Shown here: positions 38,067 through 46,998 of the stretch, piece by piece
Position numbering within the stretch: the stretch's first letter is position 1
Layout of the letters: every line of letters begins with the position of its first letter
NCBI GenBank assembly: GCA_029249345.1
Contig: JAQWHM010000007.1
Location: forward strand, 62,001-126,000
Direction of reading: 5' to 3'
DNA length: 64,000 nt
From: UBA10348 sp002469915
Lineage (GTDB): Bacteria > Bacteroidota > Rhodothermia > Rhodothermales > UBA10348
Notes under the pieces: generated by a model
Told to the model about the DNA's origin: nothing
Database searches by the model: none
What the model saw: the letters and a program-made list of their open reading frames with translations, nothing else
Program-made: the position numbers and the translations under genes

Positions 38067-38983
38067 TGGCCAGCGAGCAAAATAGAACCGATCTAGACGC
38101 GATAGGCATCGATGTCGGCGGTACGAAAACTGAAGTTTACTTTCAAACCGATGACGGTTTTGTGTCCCGGACGTTTCCTGGCGGAAACGTCCGGGAGCAG
38201 TCTACTTCCCATGTGGCGAAGCTCATAACGACTGCACTACAGTCCTGTGCTGAAATAGACCTCTCAAACTCACCTCGCATTTGTGTGGGAGCAGCAGGAG
38301 CGGGCACCGCAGATGTTCAAGAAGACCTTTTTCGAGAGCTCGTTCGCGCAACCCAATTAGCCCCTCGGCACTTAATGGTAACGAGCGATGCCCGCGTTGC
38401 ACACAAAGCCGCATTTGTTGGTGGAGACGCAGGTGTTCTCATTATTGCCGGCACAGGTTCAGGCTGTTATGCATTTGAGGAAGAGCGTCTCATTAGAGCC
38501 GGAGGATGGGGACCTGCGCTTGGAGACCCGGGAAGTGGCCGCTCTTTGGGTTGGGCTGCCTGCCGTCATCTCCTGAGTCACATTGAAGCAGGGACAAGGG
38601 ATGGTCTCGCCGTTACGATGGAATGGCATCTCCTTGGTTCAAAGGACAACGCCGACGTCTCGGATATTCTAAATCTGGTATACCAAAAGGGGTATGCAAT
38701 CTCGGACCTCGCTCCCGTTCTATTACATGCGATGGAAACATCACGTGTAGCGCGGCAGATTGTCGCGGAGGAATGCCGGCAACTCGCTGAGCAGGCCCTA
38801 CGCATTGCAGGCAAGCTTGCGCTTCAACCCCATGTATTTGCACTCACAGGAGGACTTACGCGGCACAGCGGTTACCTAGACGTGTTGACGCAAGCGCTCG
38901 CAGCGCGAGCGCCAGATGCTGTAATTACAGTCTCCACCCGGTCACCTGCTGAAGGTGCCTTAGAATTCGCTAAAGAACTTTAG
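38066..38983 (+). CDS. N-acetylglucosamine kinase / BadF-BcrA ATPase family protein
   Basis: The 305-residue protein is an ASKHA-fold kinase: phosphate-1 motif IGIDVGGTKTE (about residues 13-23), AGTGSGCYAF, GWGPALGDPGSGRSLGWAA and the adenosine motif FALTGGLTRHSGYL. This set is typical of N-acetylglucosamine kinases and related BadF/BcrA proteins. The likely reaction is phosphorylation of a (probably N-acetylated) sugar salvaged from peptidoglycan or glycans, but substrate is not proven. It is the third gene of the run that starts at 34476. Confidence 0.85.
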   Translation: MASEQNRTDLDAIGIDVGGTKTEVYFQTDDGFVSRTFPGGNVREQSTSHVAKLITTALQSCAEIDLSNSPRICVGAAGAGTADVQEDLFRELVRATQLAPRHLMVTSDARVAHKAAFVGGDAGVLIIAGTGSGCYAFEEERLIRAGGWGPALGDPGSGRSLGWAACRHLLSHIEAGTRDGLAVTMEWHLLGSKDNADVSDILNLVYQKGYAISDLAPVLLHAMETSRVARQIVAEECRQLAEQALRIAGKLALQPHVFALTGGLTRHSGYLDVLTQALAARAPDAVITVSTRSPAEGALEFAKEL

Positions 38984-38985
38984 CC

Positions 38986-40569
38986 CTAGCGGGGTCCTGC
39001 CGCAGCAATTTCTGCAGAGCTTCCTTCTCGGTATTGCTCAAAGTTCTTGTTGAAAAGCTCTGCAAGCTTAGACGCCGTCTCGTCAAATGCCTTCTTATCC
39101 GACCATGAGTCTTTGGGATTCAGCACCTCGGTAGGCACGCCGGGTACTGCGACCGGAATTTCAACACCAAAGACAGGCTCTGAATGGGTTTCTACTTCAT
39201 CTAGAGATCCGTCATGAATCGCGTCAATAATTGCGCGAGTGTGTGCAAGGCTCATGCGGGATCCAGTCCCATACGCTCCACCCGTCATACCGGTATTAAT
39301 CAGCCATGCTTTGGCGCCATGAAGCTCCATTTTATCGGCCAACATTTCAGCATACTTAGCAGGATGGAGAACTAGAAATGCATCTCCAAAACAAGCTGAA
39401 AATGTGGCTTGTGGTTCATCCACTCCCATTTCTGTACCGGCAACCTTCGCAGTATATCCGGAGATGAAATGGTACATCGCCTGAGAGGAGGTCAATTTGG
39501 AGATCGGAGGAACGACTCCAAACGCATCGTAGGTCAAGAAAATGATATTCTTGGGGTGTCCACCTACACAAGGAATCTTGGCGTTGTCGATAAAGTCAAT
39601 CGGATACGCAACGCGCGTGTTCTGTGTAATCGACGTGTCATCAAAGTCTACTTGGTGTGTATCCTCGTCATAAACAACGTTTTCAAGCACACTACCGAAA
39701 CGGATCGCTTTGAATATTTCTGGCTCAGCATCGGCAGAAAGGCCAATCGCCTTCGCGTAGCAGCCTCCCTCTATATTAAATACTCCGCGATCAGACCAGC
39801 AATGTTCATCATCCCCAATCAATGACCGGTGTGGATCAGCTGAAAGCGTCGTCTTACCAGTACCTGACAAGCCAAAAAACAGAGATACGTCTCCTTCTGC
39901 TCCTTCGTTGGCCGAACAATGCATTGAGAGCACACCCCGCTTAGGCATGAGGTAATGCATTACCGAGAACACGCCTTTTTTCATTTCACCAGCATACTCG
40001 GTACCCAAAATAATCAGTTCATTGCGCTCAAAGTTGAGGGCAATACTGGTTTTGGAGGACATCTGATCGGTCAGACGGTTCGCAGGAAACGCCCCGGCAT
40101 TCATGATGGTAAAATCAGGCTCGCCGAAATCTTCCAACTGCTCAGGAGTTGGTCGGATGAGCATATTCCTCATGAACAAAGCATGGTATGGACGGGTGCA
40201 AATAACCCTCACTTTGAGTCTAAACTCAGGATCCCATCCGGCAAATCCGTCAAAAACGTAGATTTGCTTGACCGCATTCATGTAGTCCAATGCGCGCTCC
40301 CTGTTGATCTCATAGTTGGATCGTTCGAGAGGCATGTTGATTTTGCCCCACCAAACATCCTCCGTCATTCCAGGAACGTCTACTACTCTCTTGTCTTTGG
40401 GACTGCGTCCAGTCTTCTCTCCAGACCGGAGCATCAGACCGCCTACATTTGAGATCGCAGCACCTTCGTCGTGATCTATTGCTTCTTCGTAAAGCTTGGC
40501 ACGTGAGACGTTCCTAAGAACGTTGCGATTAGCGATCCCGATATAATCGAGGGAGAAATTGGATTCCAT
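38986..40569 (-). CDS. pckA: Phosphoenolpyruvate carboxykinase (ATP)
   Basis: PckA converts oxaloacetate to PEP with ATP, the first step of gluconeogenesis. The 527-residue protein contains the P-loop FFGLSGTGKTTLSADPHR (near residue 230), the LIGDDEHCW metal site, GGCYAK and FPANRLTDQ motifs. Length and motifs match the ATP type rather than the GTP type. The gene converges on the sugar kinase with 2 bases between stops. It is followed on the same strand by acs, suggesting acetate/gluconeogenic growth, though the 74-134 base gaps allow separate promoters. Confidence 0.97.
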   Translation of the reverse strand: MESNFSLDYIGIANRNVLRNVSRAKLYEEAIDHDEGAAISNVGGLMLRSGEKTGRSPKDKRVVDVPGMTEDVWWGKINMPLERSNYEINRERALDYMNAVKQIYVFDGFAGWDPEFRLKVRVICTRPYHALFMRNMLIRPTPEQLEDFGEPDFTIMNAGAFPANRLTDQMSSKTSIALNFERNELIILGTEYAGEMKKGVFSVMHYLMPKRGVLSMHCSANEGAEGDVSLFFGLSGTGKTTLSADPHRSLIGDDEHCWSDRGVFNIEGGCYAKAIGLSADAEPEIFKAIRFGSVLENVVYDEDTHQVDFDDTSITQNTRVAYPIDFIDNAKIPCVGGHPKNIIFLTYDAFGVVPPISKLTSSQAMYHFISGYTAKVAGTEMGVDEPQATFSACFGDAFLVLHPAKYAEMLADKMELHGAKAWLINTGMTGGAYGTGSRMSLAHTRAIIDAIHDGSLDEVETHSEPVFGVEIPVAVPGVPTEVLNPKDSWSDKKAFDETASKLAELFNKNFEQYREGSSAEIAAAGPR

Positions 40570-40703
40570 AGATAATGCTGCGAGTGAGCTCCATTAATTC
40601 AGGTCTCGTAAACTACGGCGACCCTTCTAGCGACTTGGTGAAAATCAACTAAAGACACCGATAACCAAGGCACACAAGGGGGCACATTTTTTGCTACTGA
40701 CCA

Positions 40704-42644
40704 CTAACGATTTTGTCTGTTTTCTATTAGATCATCAACTACTGTAGCATCTGCCAATGTGGAGGTATCTCCCAAGTTGGCATAATCATTTGCCGCAATC
40801 TTACGCAGTATGCGACGCATGATCTTTCCACTTCTGGTCTTCGGTAACGACGGAGTGAACTGGATCATATCCGGCTTCGCGATAGGTCCTATCACGGTCC
40901 GAACGTGCTTAACCAGTTCCTGCGAAAGTTCGGCAGAAGAATCAATGCCTGAATTAAGGGTTACATAGCAATAAATGCCTTGTCCCTTCACATCATGAGG
41001 GAAGCCCACAACTGCTGCTTCGGCGACAGTGGAATGTGCCACCAAGGCGCTTTCAACTTCTGCTGTTCCCATGCGATGCCCGGACACATTAATCACGTCA
41101 TCTACACGACCCGTGATCCAATAGTATCCATCCTCATCTCTTTTACATCCATCACCTGTAAAATACTTGCCATCGAACGTGGAGAAATACGTCTGGATAT
41201 AGCGCTCATGGTCTCCGTAGATCGTACGGGCTTGACCAGGCCAAGAGTTCTTCATTACCAGAACACCTTCGACTGCTCCTTCCAGTGTATTACCCTCATT
41301 ATCCAGTATTTCGGGTTCCACACCAAAGAAGGGTTTAGTGGCGCTTCCTGGTTTGGTATCGATAGCTCCTGGAAGTGGAGTAATAAGGATGCCGCCGGTT
41401 TCCGTTTGCCACCACGTATCCACAATTGGACAACGTGATTTACCGATGACCTCGTGATACCAGCGCCAGGCTTCCGGGTTGATGGGCTCGCCTACAGTAC
41501 CGAGTAGCCGTAATGAATCTCTAGACGTGCCTTCCACAAACGAGTCGCCTTGTTGCATGAGTGCGCGAATAGCCGTTGGAGCAGTGTAAAACTGGGTAAC
41601 CTTGTGTTTATCGACGACTTGCCAGAACCGAGACGCATCCGGATAGGTTGGCACGCCTTCGAAAAACACTTGTGTAGCACCATTCAGTAGGGGTCCATAC
41701 ACGATGTAGCTATGTCCTGTAATCCAACCTACATCAGCCGTACACCAGAATACATCTCCATCTTGGTAATCAAATACGTATTCATGCGTCATCGCCGCAT
41801 ACACCAAGTACCCTCCTGTTGTGTGTAAGAGACCTTTTGGTTTACCCGTTGACCCACTGGTATACAGAATGAACAGTGGATCTTCTGCGTTCATCGGCTC
41901 CACAGCGCATTCAGCCTGCGCAGCTGCCATTTCATCATCCATCCAATAATCGCGACCAGCCTGCATGGCCACATCTCGACCCGAGCGGCGAGCAACCAAA
42001 ACGGTATCCACATCTGGGCACTGAGCTAATGCTCTGTCAGCATTGGCTTTGAGGGGTACAAACTTCCCGCTACGCATGGACTCGTCGGCTGTAATCAATA
42101 CCGTGGAATCGCAATTAACGATACGATTTGCAAGCGATTCGGGACTGAATCCACCAAAAACGACGGAGTGAATAGCACCTATTCGAGCACACGCCAACAT
42201 GGAAAATGCGGCCTCAGGAATCATGGGCAAATAAATCGTTACCCGATCTCCTTTCTTGACCCCTTTAGATTTCAACACGTTCGCCAGACGATTTACGTTA
42301 TCGTACAAATCGCGGTACGTAATGTGTCGAGCAGGTTCGTCTGGACTGTCCGGTTCAAAAATCATCGCCGTCTGATCTCCCCTCGTATCGAGGTGACGAT
42401 CTATCGCGTTGTAAGAGGCATTCGTGATGCCATCTTCAAACCAGCGTATATGCAAATCGTCTTTGTCAAACGAAGCGTCTTGGACTTTGGTAAAAGGTTT
42501 TATCCAATCAATACGGCCTGCCATTTCTCCCCAGAATCCATCGGGATCCTGAACTGACCGATCGTACAGTGCTTGATATTCGGATAGTGAGCCTACGATG
42601 GCTTGTTCTGCAAATGCTTCGGAAGCTGGATAACGTGCGTCCAT
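40704..42644 (-). CDS. acs: Acetyl-CoA synthetase (AMP-forming)
   Basis: Acs activates acetate to acetyl-CoA via acetyl-AMP. The 646-residue protein has the AMP-binding motif YTSGSTGKPKG, GWITGHSYIVYGPL, TWWQTETGG, ISGHRMGTAEVES and the C-terminal SLPKTRSGKIMRR, whose lysine (about residue 606) is the acetylation site known to control Acs. The ATG at 42644 gives the standard N-terminus; the frame is open for 37 more codons upstream but these are not family-like. The gene is divergent from the SDR. Confidence 0.96.
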   Translation of the reverse strand: MDARYPASEAFAEQAIVGSLSEYQALYDRSVQDPDGFWGEMAGRIDWIKPFTKVQDASFDKDDLHIRWFEDGITNASYNAIDRHLDTRGDQTAMIFEPDSPDEPARHITYRDLYDNVNRLANVLKSKGVKKGDRVTIYLPMIPEAAFSMLACARIGAIHSVVFGGFSPESLANRIVNCDSTVLITADESMRSGKFVPLKANADRALAQCPDVDTVLVARRSGRDVAMQAGRDYWMDDEMAAAQAECAVEPMNAEDPLFILYTSGSTGKPKGLLHTTGGYLVYAAMTHEYVFDYQDGDVFWCTADVGWITGHSYIVYGPLLNGATQVFFEGVPTYPDASRFWQVVDKHKVTQFYTAPTAIRALMQQGDSFVEGTSRDSLRLLGTVGEPINPEAWRWYHEVIGKSRCPIVDTWWQTETGGILITPLPGAIDTKPGSATKPFFGVEPEILDNEGNTLEGAVEGVLVMKNSWPGQARTIYGDHERYIQTYFSTFDGKYFTGDGCKRDEDGYYWITGRVDDVINVSGHRMGTAEVESALVAHSTVAEAAVVGFPHDVKGQGIYCYVTLNSGIDSSAELSQELVKHVRTVIGPIAKPDMIQFTPSLPKTRSGKIMRRILRKIAANDYANLGDTSTLADATVVDDLIENRQNR

Positions 42645-42843
42645 AATTCCGTACTTGGTTTGGGGTTCAGTGCTAATTTTGGAGCGAATCTGAGCGGCTT
42701 GGTATTCGCACCACACTAATCGATTCGCAGTCCCAAAAGTAACGCAGGCTCGCACAAATTGCGTAGGGGAATCCCTTGTAGGCCCGACAGCAGGTTCCGA
42801 ACACTATCTTTAAGGCAAATCACTCCCTCACTTTGGAACGCTG

Positions 42844-43671
42844 ATGGCATCTGAATTTAAAAACACGACTATTTTGATCACTGGGGCCGCAAGTGGCCTG
42901 GGCCGCTCTTTATCGCTTCTTTTTGACGCAGCAGGAGCTCATACAATTGCGCTAGACGTAGATGAAACAGGACTTGCTCTCCTCCAAAAAGCTAGCTCTT
43001 CAAATCTAAGGACGTCCCCATGTGACCTCACCGATACAGAGCAGACTGAGCACGTATTGAAGCAGTTGGTTGAGGAAACAGGCGGAATAGATATTCTAGT
43101 CAATAATGCAGGCGTTACCTCAGGTAAGTTCCTCGAAGAGCTCACTGGAGCAGACGTAGATCGAACATTTCGTATCAATTCGATTTCGCATTTCCAGACC
43201 GTGCGCATTTTGCTTCCTCACATGATGAAGAAGCAATCCGGGCACATTGTTACCGTCGCGTCCGCTGGAGGGATTGTGGCAAGCCCACGAATGGCAGATT
43301 ATGCTGCAAGCAAATTTGCAGCCGTAGGCTTTGATGAAGCCATGAGAGTTGAATTCCGCCACCGAAATATTCCTATACACACCACTCTGGTGGCTCCCTT
43401 CTTTATCAACACGGGCATGTTCAAGGGTGTGAAAACACGTTTTTCATGGCTCCTGCCTATTATGGATCAGGAAAAAGTAGCTCACCGAATCTTTCATGCC
43501 ATCCGACGACGTAAAAAACGTCTCATCATGCCGTGGTTTGTGTACACAGCTTACCCGCTTCGTTTGCTGCCCCTCACCCTATTTGATGCCGTGGGTTCAT
43601 TTTTCGGTATATCCCGGACCATGGATGACTACACGGGGCGGACTCACTCACCCGACCAAACCGCGGACTGA
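42844..43671 (+). CDS. Short-chain dehydrogenase/reductase
   Basis: This 275-residue classical SDR has the cofactor motif TGAASGLGRS, NNAGV, a Ser in VTVASAGG and the YAASK active-site tetrad. Its C-terminal part with basic and hydrophobic residues (RRRKKRLIMPWFVYTAYPLR) resembles membrane-associated SDRs of the 17-beta-hydroxysteroid/retinol type, so a lipophilic substrate is possible. The gene overlaps the convergent pabB-pabC gene by 28 bases at the 3' ends. Confidence 0.88.
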   Translation: MASEFKNTTILITGAASGLGRSLSLLFDAAGAHTIALDVDETGLALLQKASSSNLRTSPCDLTDTEQTEHVLKQLVEETGGIDILVNNAGVTSGKFLEELTGADVDRTFRINSISHFQTVRILLPHMMKKQSGHIVTVASAGGIVASPRMADYAASKFAAVGFDEAMRVEFRHRNIPIHTTLVAPFFINTGMFKGVKTRFSWLLPIMDQEKVAHRIFHAIRRRKKRLIMPWFVYTAYPLRLLPLTLFDAVGSFFGISRTMDDYTGRTHSPDQTAD

Positions 43672-45473
43672 GTCCCCATAATGGCATTGGTCAAGCAAAT
43701 TTCTTTGGCCCTTTTCAGGTCCCTCTTGTAGATCGGGCGTTCGGTAGCACCGACATTGAGAAAGAAGTCCCTTCGACCCACTCCTGGTAATACGCCGCTC
43801 GAAAGGGGTGGTGTAACCCATCCGCCATCTAGGCGAAGAAATAGGTTCGATACCGCTCCTTCTGTCACCTCATCCCTCTCGTTAATCAACAAGGCATCGA
43901 ACCAGCCATGTGCGCGGGCTACCGCCCGCGCACGATCATATATTCCGCGAAGCGTCGTTTTGTGACCCAAACGTGGATTGCCAGACGCTACCCGAATACC
44001 AGAAAGACCAATTTTCAGCGGTGACTCGGGCGCTTCAAATGGCTTAGATGTCAGATTGATTTGCCCTTTAGGAGATAGTGTCAATCGAACCCTATGCACT
44101 ACTTCGGAATCTAGTTGAGCACAGTACGAATGAATGGCCTGGCCTATTTCATCCCGCTGCATGGCAAAGGCCATAACGCTGCTAGATTGCTCAAGCCGAT
44201 CCAAATGAAAATCGAGTAGCCGAACGCCTTCGACCGACGAATACCTCATAGTCTCAATCAGTTCGTAAGAACTTTTGCTGTCACCGAGAAAGCTGGTTTT
44301 GAGAACGGCCTCCTCGTATTCAGCATCAGGGTCAGAATCCCACACAATTCCACCCCCTGCTCCATAAGTCAGCTGGTTTCCGTGAACTGAAAGTGTACGA
44401 ATAGCTACTGAAAAGGAGCTTTCTATTTCACCCCCGTCCGTTCCAGGTCCCGCGTAACCGATTGCGCCACAATAAATACCACGGGGCGTGCTTTCCAGTT
44501 CATTAATCCGACGCATGGCTCGAATCTTCGGAGCTCCCGTGATAGAGCCACAGGGAAATAGAGCTCCAATAATCGAAGATAATGGCGTATTGGGAAGCAG
44601 TTTTCCTTCAATCGTTGAGGTCATCTGATGAACAGTCGGAAGCGATTCCACATCAAACAGATGCGGCACGTGTACGCTGCCCGTTTCACAAATAATGGAT
44701 AGATCATTGCGTAAGAGATCAACAATCATCAGATTTTCAGCCCGACTTTTGACGTCCAAGCTCAGCCAATGAGCGAGGGCTTCATCCTCACCAGCAGACT
44801 GTCCTCGAGGCGCGGTCCCTTTCATTGGGCGCGTTGAAATAGCCGTTCCCTGTCTTTTAAAGAACAATTCCGGCGAATAGGATAAAAACTGCCGATCGCC
44901 CACGTTCAGGAAAGAACCAAAGTCCACGTGCTGTCTATTTCTTAAATAGAAATACAATGCGGCCACGTCACCATCAAACTCACCCAAAAAACGAGTCGTA
45001 TGATTGATCTGGTATACGTCTCCTTCGGCAATCAAGTCGCGAATCGTGCGCACCGCATCCTGATACGCTCCTTGTTTTGATGCGTCCCGAAACTCGCTCA
45101 GACGGACATTTCCCTTCAGATCATCGCTGATCTCCGAATGAAATCCTTCTTGCCTTTCCTTGTACACTCCAAACCATACCAAAGGGTATCCCAGCTTGGT
45201 GTACCAGTCTTGGTGCCTCTGATCGGAAAAACGCTGTCCTTGGAAGGCATATGCAGCCTCATAGGAGATGTAACCGGCTACATAGAAACCGGCTTTCAGC
45301 TTTTCATCCAGTTTCTGAAGAGCGCATTCAACCTCGTCTATCTGTCGTGCTTGAACGACGGAAACGGGATTCGAAAAAAGAAATTTCTTGCCTGCCTTTC
45401 CTTGTTCAGTTGCGTCCAGAAACACCGTTCCGGAAGCATTCAAAACAGTCTGCAGATCCGGATCAATATTCAT
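43644..45473 (-). CDS. pabB: Fused aminodeoxychorismate synthase component I and aminodeoxychorismate lyase
   Basis: The 609-residue protein has a PabB chorismate-binding domain (about residues 90-370) with YQINHTTRF, GTAPRG, ENLMIVDLLRNDL and ALFPCGSITGAPK, followed by a PabC-type PLP domain (about 385-605) with LLDFHLDRL and NERDEVTEGAVSNLF. Together these give p-aminobenzoate from chorismate for folate synthesis; a glutamine amidotransferase (PabA) is not in the window. Fusion of PabB and PabC is common in Bacteroidota. The ATG at 45473 overlaps the stop of the upstream oxidoreductase by 11 bases; a TTG 4 codons earlier is also possible. Confidence 0.92.
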   Translation of the reverse strand: MNIDPDLQTVLNASGTVFLDATEQGKAGKKFLFSNPVSVVQARQIDEVECALQKLDEKLKAGFYVAGYISYEAAYAFQGQRFSDQRHQDWYTKLGYPLVWFGVYKERQEGFHSEISDDLKGNVRLSEFRDASKQGAYQDAVRTIRDLIAEGDVYQINHTTRFLGEFDGDVAALYFYLRNRQHVDFGSFLNVGDRQFLSYSPELFFKRQGTAISTRPMKGTAPRGQSAGEDEALAHWLSLDVKSRAENLMIVDLLRNDLSIICETGSVHVPHLFDVESLPTVHQMTSTIEGKLLPNTPLSSIIGALFPCGSITGAPKIRAMRRINELESTPRGIYCGAIGYAGPGTDGGEIESSFSVAIRTLSVHGNQLTYGAGGGIVWDSDPDAEYEEAVLKTSFLGDSKSSYELIETMRYSSVEGVRLLDFHLDRLEQSSSVMAFAMQRDEIGQAIHSYCAQLDSEVVHRVRLTLSPKGQINLTSKPFEAPESPLKIGLSGIRVASGNPRLGHKTTLRGIYDRARAVARAHGWFDALLINERDEVTEGAVSNLFLRLDGGWVTPPLSSGVLPGVGRRDFFLNVGATERPIYKRDLKRAKEICLTNAIMGTQSAVWSGE

Positions 45474-46845
45474 CCCCAAGCGCAAATACCGGCTTACGTT
45501 TCATCCACATTCCTCGAGTGAAATCAGGAAAATCTTGCGGTGCGTTTCCAGCCGAAATAGATGCTTCTGAAAGCGGTGAAATGGCACTCCAAGCCGCCGC
45601 ATCGTAGGCATCAAGTGGCGTGTCTACGCCTCGTTTAACCGATTCGACAAAGGCATGATCCACAAAAAAGTCCATGCCGCCGTGTCCCGATCCCGTCGCC
45701 TTCTCGGCATATTTTTTCCAGAGCGGGTGATCGTACTTCTCGAGATACGGCGCAGCATCTTCCCAGCGATGAGCGGGGCTCACGCCTTGAATGTAGAGTG
45801 ACCGATTAATGTCCATCCACAAGCCATTCGTACCCTGCACCCTGAATCCCAGAGAATATGGTCTGGGAAGGTTCGTGTCATGGCTCACGATGATAGACTC
45901 TTCGTTCTGCGTACGAATTACAGTCGTAATCACATCGCCCAGTTTGAAATCCACGGACGCGTTGCGGTGGTCCCGACCGCCTCGGTCAACCACAAAATCA
46001 TGTAATCCACGTCCTTTTGAGGCCGTGGAAGTCAGGGATACAAATCGATTCCCGCGATTGATGTCCGTATACACGGCAACCGGTCCAATTCCGTGCGTCG
46101 GATAAAGGTCACCGTTGCGATGTACAGAATGCAAGGTTCTCCATTTAGCTTCGGAAAACGCATTGTCACCAAACTCGACTCCGCCTCCGTAGGCCTGTGA
46201 ACCGTTATTAAACTTGACTTCTCGAAGGTCATGCTGGTATCCACATTCGAGATGAACCATTTCACCAAATATGTTCTCTCGGACCATATTTAGCACCGCC
46301 ATCACGTCTCGACGATAGCACACATTTTCTAAAATCATGCAGGGCACACCGGTCTCCTCATAGGTATTGACCAAGTCCCAACACTCTTCAATCGTATTGG
46401 CAGCAGATACCTCAATGCCCGCATACTTACCCGCCTTCATGGCAGCGACGGCCATACGGGTGTGCCACAGCCAAGGTGTCGCAATAATGACGCCGTCCAG
46501 ATCGTCTCGCTCCAGCATTTCCTCGAATGCTTTCTCACTTCCGGTATACACGGCAGCTTCTGGAAAACCGAACTCCCTAATCATCTTTTGGGAAGCGGAA
46601 ATGGCATCAGGATCAATGTCACAGATGGCAGGAATTTCGATATCGTCGCGCCGCAAAAGAACGGCTAAATGATTGCGGCCCCTCAGGCCCACTCCAATAA
46701 AACCAATTCTGGCTTTACGGTCGTCTTTCTTTTCAAGTACCGCGGCGGCTTTGTTCTTTACGTCCCTAGCGATGACCTCGCCCGTTCCGACGGTGGCACC
46801 CACTCCAGCGATGGCGCCGGCTTTCAAAAATTTTCTTCTGTCCAT
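45463..46845 (-). CDS. Gfo/Idh/MocA-fold protein of the GH109 type
   Basis: This 460-residue protein starts with a twin-arginine-like signal (DRRKFLKAGAIAGVGATVG), so it is exported folded. The Rossmann domain follows (ARIGFIGVGLRGRNHL), then CGYQHDLREVKFN and HSVHRNGDLYPTHGIGPVAV, both conserved in GH109 alpha-N-acetylgalactosaminidases, which cleave glycosides through NAD-dependent redox chemistry. Substrate specificity is not certain from sequence, but the YPTHGxGPVA motif is a good marker. Neighbours are a sodium:solute symporter on the other strand and the galactokinase-like gene beyond it. Confidence 0.85.
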   Translation of the reverse strand: MDRRKFLKAGAIAGVGATVGTGEVIARDVKNKAAAVLEKKDDRKARIGFIGVGLRGRNHLAVLLRRDDIEIPAICDIDPDAISASQKMIREFGFPEAAVYTGSEKAFEEMLERDDLDGVIIATPWLWHTRMAVAAMKAGKYAGIEVSAANTIEECWDLVNTYEETGVPCMILENVCYRRDVMAVLNMVRENIFGEMVHLECGYQHDLREVKFNNGSQAYGGGVEFGDNAFSEAKWRTLHSVHRNGDLYPTHGIGPVAVYTDINRGNRFVSLTSTASKGRGLHDFVVDRGGRDHRNASVDFKLGDVITTVIRTQNEESIIVSHDTNLPRPYSLGFRVQGTNGLWMDINRSLYIQGVSPAHRWEDAAPYLEKYDHPLWKKYAEKATGSGHGGMDFFVDHAFVESVKRGVDTPLDAYDAAAWSAISPLSEASISAGNAPQDFPDFTRGMWMKRKPVFALGDEY

Positions 46846-46998
46846 GAGTAGTCTGCTGCTTATTAAGGCTCGCAAGTAAGGTCGACCGCATCCGAATGTC
46901 AAGGGGTTTACGCATCAAATCTGAAGCGAATTTTAAATCGTTTGTCCAGATAACCTACCTTTCTCCCTCTTCAACTCCCTGCAACCGTCTTCATTGCC

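Noticed and set aside
39409..40452. Two long plus-strand open frames opposite pckA
   Set aside because: They run antisense to a highly conserved enzyme and translate to low-complexity sequence without family similarity.
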